Source: Faucicola sp902506215 | GTDB lineage: Bacteria > Pseudomonadota > Gammaproteobacteria > Pseudomonadales > Moraxellaceae | Assembly (NCBI GenBank): GCA_016888885.1 | Contig: CP069435.1 | Span: forward strand, 1 to 64,000 | Direction: 5' to 3' | Length of the DNA: 64,000 bases | Part shown: in pieces, positions 61,172 through 64,000 of the stretch | How the letters are laid out: each line of letters begins with the position of its first letter | Numbering within the stretch: the stretch's first letter is position 1 | Translations under genes and position numbers: made by a program | The notes under the pieces: model-generated | The model's input: the letters and a program-made list of their open reading frames with translations, nothing else | The model's database searches: none | What the model was told of the DNA's origin: nothing

Positions 61172-61772
61172 AGGCCTAGCGAATAATGTCAAGCAAAATA
61201 ATCAAATAATTTGGAAAAGTTTGGGTGAAGTTGCCGAGTATTCAAAATCTCGTATATCATTTGATAAACTTAATGAAAAAAATTACATTGGGGTGGATAA
61301 TCTTTTGCAAAATAGAATGGGTAAAACCAATTCAAGTTACTTACCTACCAGTGGAAATTTAACAGCATATTTTGAAAATGATATTTTGATTGGCAATATC
61401 CGCCCTTATTTGAAAAAGATTTGGCAGGCAAATCAAATAGGTGGAACAAATGGCGACGTTTTAGTTATTCATCTGAAAGATAAAAATATTTTGCCTAGAT
61501 ATCTGTATCAAATTTTAGCAGATGATAAGTTCTTTGATTTTAATATGCAAAATGCTAAAGGTGCAAAAATGCCACGAGGCAATAAAGAGGCAATTTTAAA
61601 ATACTCTTTCCCTGTCCCACCGCTTGATGAGCAAAAAAGAATTGTAAATATTTTAGATAAATTTGAAGCCCTAACCCACTCTATCACCGAAGGCTTACCC
61701 AAAGAAATTACCCTATGTAAGCAGCAATACGAATACTACCGAGAGCAACTAATTGATTTTCCTAAAAATTAA
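61164..61772 (+). CDS. hsdS: HsdS C-terminal half (TRD2 + conserved region), out of frame
   Basis: This frame is open straight through the repeats and downstream (LGEVAEYSKSRISFDKLNEKNY …), with a second recognition domain and a second conserved helical region (PLDEQKRIVNILDKFEALTHSITE). It has no good start of its own (a TTG at 61221 lacks a ribosome site). It is expressed only if the repeat number changes or by slippage. No inactivating mutation is visible within it, which argues that it is kept under selection. Confidence 0.85.
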   Translation, partial: LCEGLANNVKQNNQIIWKSLGEVAEYSKSRISFDKLNEKNYIGVDNLLQNRMGKTNSSYLPTSGNLTAYFENDILIGNIRPYLKKIWQANQIGGTNGDVLVIHLKDKNILPRYLYQILADDKFFDFNMQNAKGAKMPRGNKEAILKYSFPVPPLDEQKRIVNILDKFEALTHSITEGLPKEITLCKQQYEYYREQLIDFPKN

Positions 61773-62037
61773 AATAGCATACATATAAATACATACACAT
61801 AAACAGTTATAATTTTAAAATATACATATAAACATATACAGTCAAATTCATATATTTATTAGTAGCTATACAAATTTACACATTGATACTCATCAATATA
61901 TAGATAGCCATAAGTTAACATACAACTAACTTGATGATATTTTAGTATATCTATATATTTATACATTTAAATGTATATTATAAATATATACACATCAATA
62001 CATACACATATCATTAGCCATTCATAAAGATACCACT
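61773..62037. other. AT-rich spacer between hsdS and hsdR
   Basis: This 265-bp stretch is extremely AT rich with many ATACACATA/TATACATATA-like words. I see no gene or clear terminator. It may contain a separate hsdR promoter; no strong ribosome site precedes the hsdR ATG. Confidence 0.5.
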
Positions 62038-64000
62038 ATGAGTACGAATTACAAACCTATCGCTGAGACCAATCACTTTATCGTTCTCAACAAATACATC
62101 AAAATCGAGCAGACAGGCAGCTATCAGACCGAAGCCGACCTAGAAAAAGAACTCATTAACGACCTTATCAACCAAGGTTATGAATACCGCAAAGACATCA
62201 CCACCCACGACAAACTATTAGCCAACGCCCGTGAACAACTGCAAAAACTCAACAATCTCATCTTTGGCGATAGCGAATGGCAACGATTTTTGACCGATTA
62301 CCTAGACCGCCCAAGCGATACCATTATCGACAAAACCCGCAAAATCCATGATGACTTCGTGCATGATTTTACTTTTGATGATAATCGACCCCGACAAAAT
62401 ATTTATTTACTCGATAAAAAAAATATCACCCGCAATTCACTACAAGTCATCGGACAGTTTAGCCAGACAGGCACGCACCGCAACCGCTATGACGTGACCA
62501 TCTTGGTTAATGGCTTACCCTTGGTACAAATCGAACTTAAAAAACGGGGCGTCGCCATTCGAGAAGCCTTTAACCAAGTGCATCGCTATAGCAAAGAAAG
62601 TTTTAACAAAGACGAATCCCTGTATAAATACCTGCAAATTTTTGTCATCTCAAACGGCACGGATACCCGTTATTTTGCCAACACCACCAAACGCGATAAA
62701 AACAGCTTTGACTTTACCATGAACTGGGCAAGGTCGGACAATACGCTCATCAAGGATTTAAAAGACTTTACCGCCACATTCTTTGAGAAGAAAACCTTAC
62801 TCAATGTGCTACTGCATTACAGCGTGTTTGATGTCAGTAATACGTTATTGATAATGCGACCTTATCAAATTGCTGCCACTGAGCGGATTTTATGGAAAAT
62901 TAACAGCTCGTTTCAAGCCAAAAACTGGAGCAACGACGAAAGTGGGGGCTATATCTGGCACACCACAGGCTCAGGCAAGACATTGACCAGTTTTAAAGCG
63001 GCACGACTTGCTACTGCATTGCCGTTTATTGACAAGGTATTTTTCGTGGTTGATAGAAAAGATTTGGACTATCAAACCATGAAAGAATATCGACGCTTTA
63101 GCCCCGATAGCGTAAACGGCTCGACCAGCACCGCCAAACTGAAAGAAAACTTGGCAAGCGATGATAATAAAATCGTGGTTACCACCATCCAAAAACTTAA
63201 TAACTTGATGAAAAGCGAAGATAAATTGCCAATTTATGATAAGCAGGTGGTTTTTATCTTTGATGAATGTCATCGCTCGCAGTTTGGCGAAGCCCAAAAA
63301 AACCTGAAGCGTAAATTCAAAAAGTTTTATCAGTTTGGCTTTACAGGGACACCAATTTTTCCAGAAAATGCGTTGGGCTCAGAAACGACCGCCAGCGTTT
63401 TTGGGCGTGAATTGCACTCGTATGTGATTACCGATGCCATTCGTGATGAAAAAGTCCTAAAATTCAAAGTCGATTACAACGATGTGCGTCCACAGTTTAA
63501 AGCCATCGAAAGAGAAAAAGACCTTGAAAAACTCACCGCTGCCGAAAATAAGCAGGCTTTGCGACACCCAGAACGCATCAAACAAATCGCCCAATATATC
63601 CTAAACAACTTCAAGCAAAAGACCCATCGCCTAAATGCGTCAAATAAGGGCTTTAACGCCATGTTTGCCGTCAGCAGTGTCGATAGTGCCAAATTGTATT
63701 ACAACGCCTTTAAACAGCTCCACAGTGCCGTAAAAGGAGGCTTAGAACATCCCTTAAAGGTCGCTACCATCTTTTCTTATACAGCGAATGAAGAACAAAC
63801 GGCAGTGGGAGATATCGTTGATGAAACGTTTGAACCCAGCGCGATGGATGCCACTGCTAAAGAATTTCTTGATTTAGCCATCAGCGACTATAACGCCCAG
63901 TTTAAAACCAACTATAGCACCGAAAGCAAATCCTTTGAAAATTACTATAAAGACCTATCCAAACGAGTCAAGGGCAAGGATAGCGACAATAGATCATTAC
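62038..64000 (+). CDS. hsdR: type I restriction enzyme HsdR, N-terminal 654 residues (partial)
   Basis: The protein has the PD-(D/E)xK nuclease (RYDVTILVNGLPLVQIELKKRG), helicase motif I (HTTGSGKTLTSFK), motif II as DECH (VFIFDECHRSQFGE) and motif III (FGFTGTPIF), as in EcoR124-type HsdR. It translocates DNA and cuts it when HsdS sites are unmethylated. The gene runs off the window; its C-terminus is probably the fragment at 2-217. Confidence 0.95.
   Translation, partial: MSTNYKPIAETNHFIVLNKYIKIEQTGSYQTEADLEKELINDLINQGYEYRKDITTHDKLLANAREQLQKLNNLIFGDSEWQRFLTDYLDRPSDTIIDKTRKIHDDFVHDFTFDDNRPRQNIYLLDKKNITRNSLQVIGQFSQTGTHRNRYDVTILVNGLPLVQIELKKRGVAIREAFNQVHRYSKESFNKDESLYKYLQIFVISNGTDTRYFANTTKRDKNSFDFTMNWARSDNTLIKDLKDFTATFFEKKTLLNVLLHYSVFDVSNTLLIMRPYQIAATERILWKINSSFQAKNWSNDESGGYIWHTTGSGKTLTSFKAARLATALPFIDKVFFVVDRKDLDYQTMKEYRRFSPDSVNGSTSTAKLKENLASDDNKIVVTTIQKLNNLMKSEDKLPIYDKQVVFIFDECHRSQFGEAQKNLKRKFKKFYQFGFTGTPIFPENALGSETTASVFGRELHSYVITDAIRDEKVLKFKVDYNDVRPQFKAIEREKDLEKLTAAENKQALRHPERIKQIAQYILNNFKQKTHRLNASNKGFNAMFAVSSVDSAKLYYNAFKQLHSAVKGGLEHPLKVATIFSYTANEEQTAVGDIVDETFEPSAMDATAKEFLDLAISDYNAQFKTNYSTESKSFENYYKDLSKRVKGKDSDNRSL

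Noticed and set aside
1..64000. CRISPR arrays, tRNA or rRNA genes
   Set aside because: No regularly spaced 25-40-bp repeats with unique spacers and no tRNA or rRNA-like sequence were seen; the only regular arrays are the iterons and the hsdS repeat.

Overview
The window looks like most of one circular, mobilisable, AT-rich plasmid from a member of the Moraxellaceae (Moraxella osloensis, Psychrobacter or Acinetobacter type). This assignment is an inference from Rep_3-type initiators with 22-bp iterons, the base composition and the general look of the genes; no database was consulted. Positions 2-217 encode the C-terminus of a type I restriction HsdR, and positions 62038-64000 encode the N-terminal 654 residues of an HsdR. 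The simplest reading is one gene cut by the window ends, so that roughly 1 kb of the circle is missing.

Layout. 1-3361: hsdR end, iteron origin, Rep_3 initiator, ParA and a small ribbon-helix-helix partner. 3362-5586: an IS4-type and an IS5-type insertion sequence. 5587-10480: a mosaic of broken replicons (N- and C-terminal pieces of a second repB at 5.6 and 10.3 kb, a 22-bp iteron array, and a separate 24-bp iteron array beside an unknown 134-residue protein) around a first mobilisation module (mobC, mobA). 10581-13424: a two-component system plus a small secreted protein. 13428-14786: the second IS4-type copy and debris. 14883-21796: NAD(P)-dependent reductases, a LysR regulator and a KefB/C-type antiporter. 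22182-26231: a Fic protein, a DUF4143 ATPase, a serine recombinase and an IS3 remnant.

26278-44741 is a nearly complete purine and allantoin degradation regulon: 8-oxoguanine deaminase, xanthine dehydrogenase XdhABC, FAD urate hydroxylase, HIU hydrolase, OHCU decarboxylase, allantoinase PuuE, allantoicase, ureidoglycolate lyase, an allantoin racemase-like protein, a GntR regulator, and NCS2, OprD-like and DctA-like transport proteins. Four perfect copies of TTGTATACAA and two degenerate ones sit at its promoters and are the likely operator. The terminal NCS1 allantoin permease is broken by a frameshift and by an IS.

44742-56140 is dense with insertion sequences. It holds a truncated SIR2-like gene, a fossil WHH-nuclease toxin and immunity pair, and a second, ColE1-like mobilisation module (mobC, mobA with nested mobB and a further nested gene). 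That module has been cut by an IS5-type and an IS256-type element; removing each element with one target duplication restores the reading frames exactly.

56325-64000 holds small unknown genes and a type I restriction-modification operon. Two features stand out. A three-gene DUF3990/DUF3791 module is translationally coupled between hsdM and hsdS. The hsdS gene is split at four copies of a 10-bp repeat whose number sets the reading frame, so the specificity subunit is predicted to be phase variable and is in the half-length state here.
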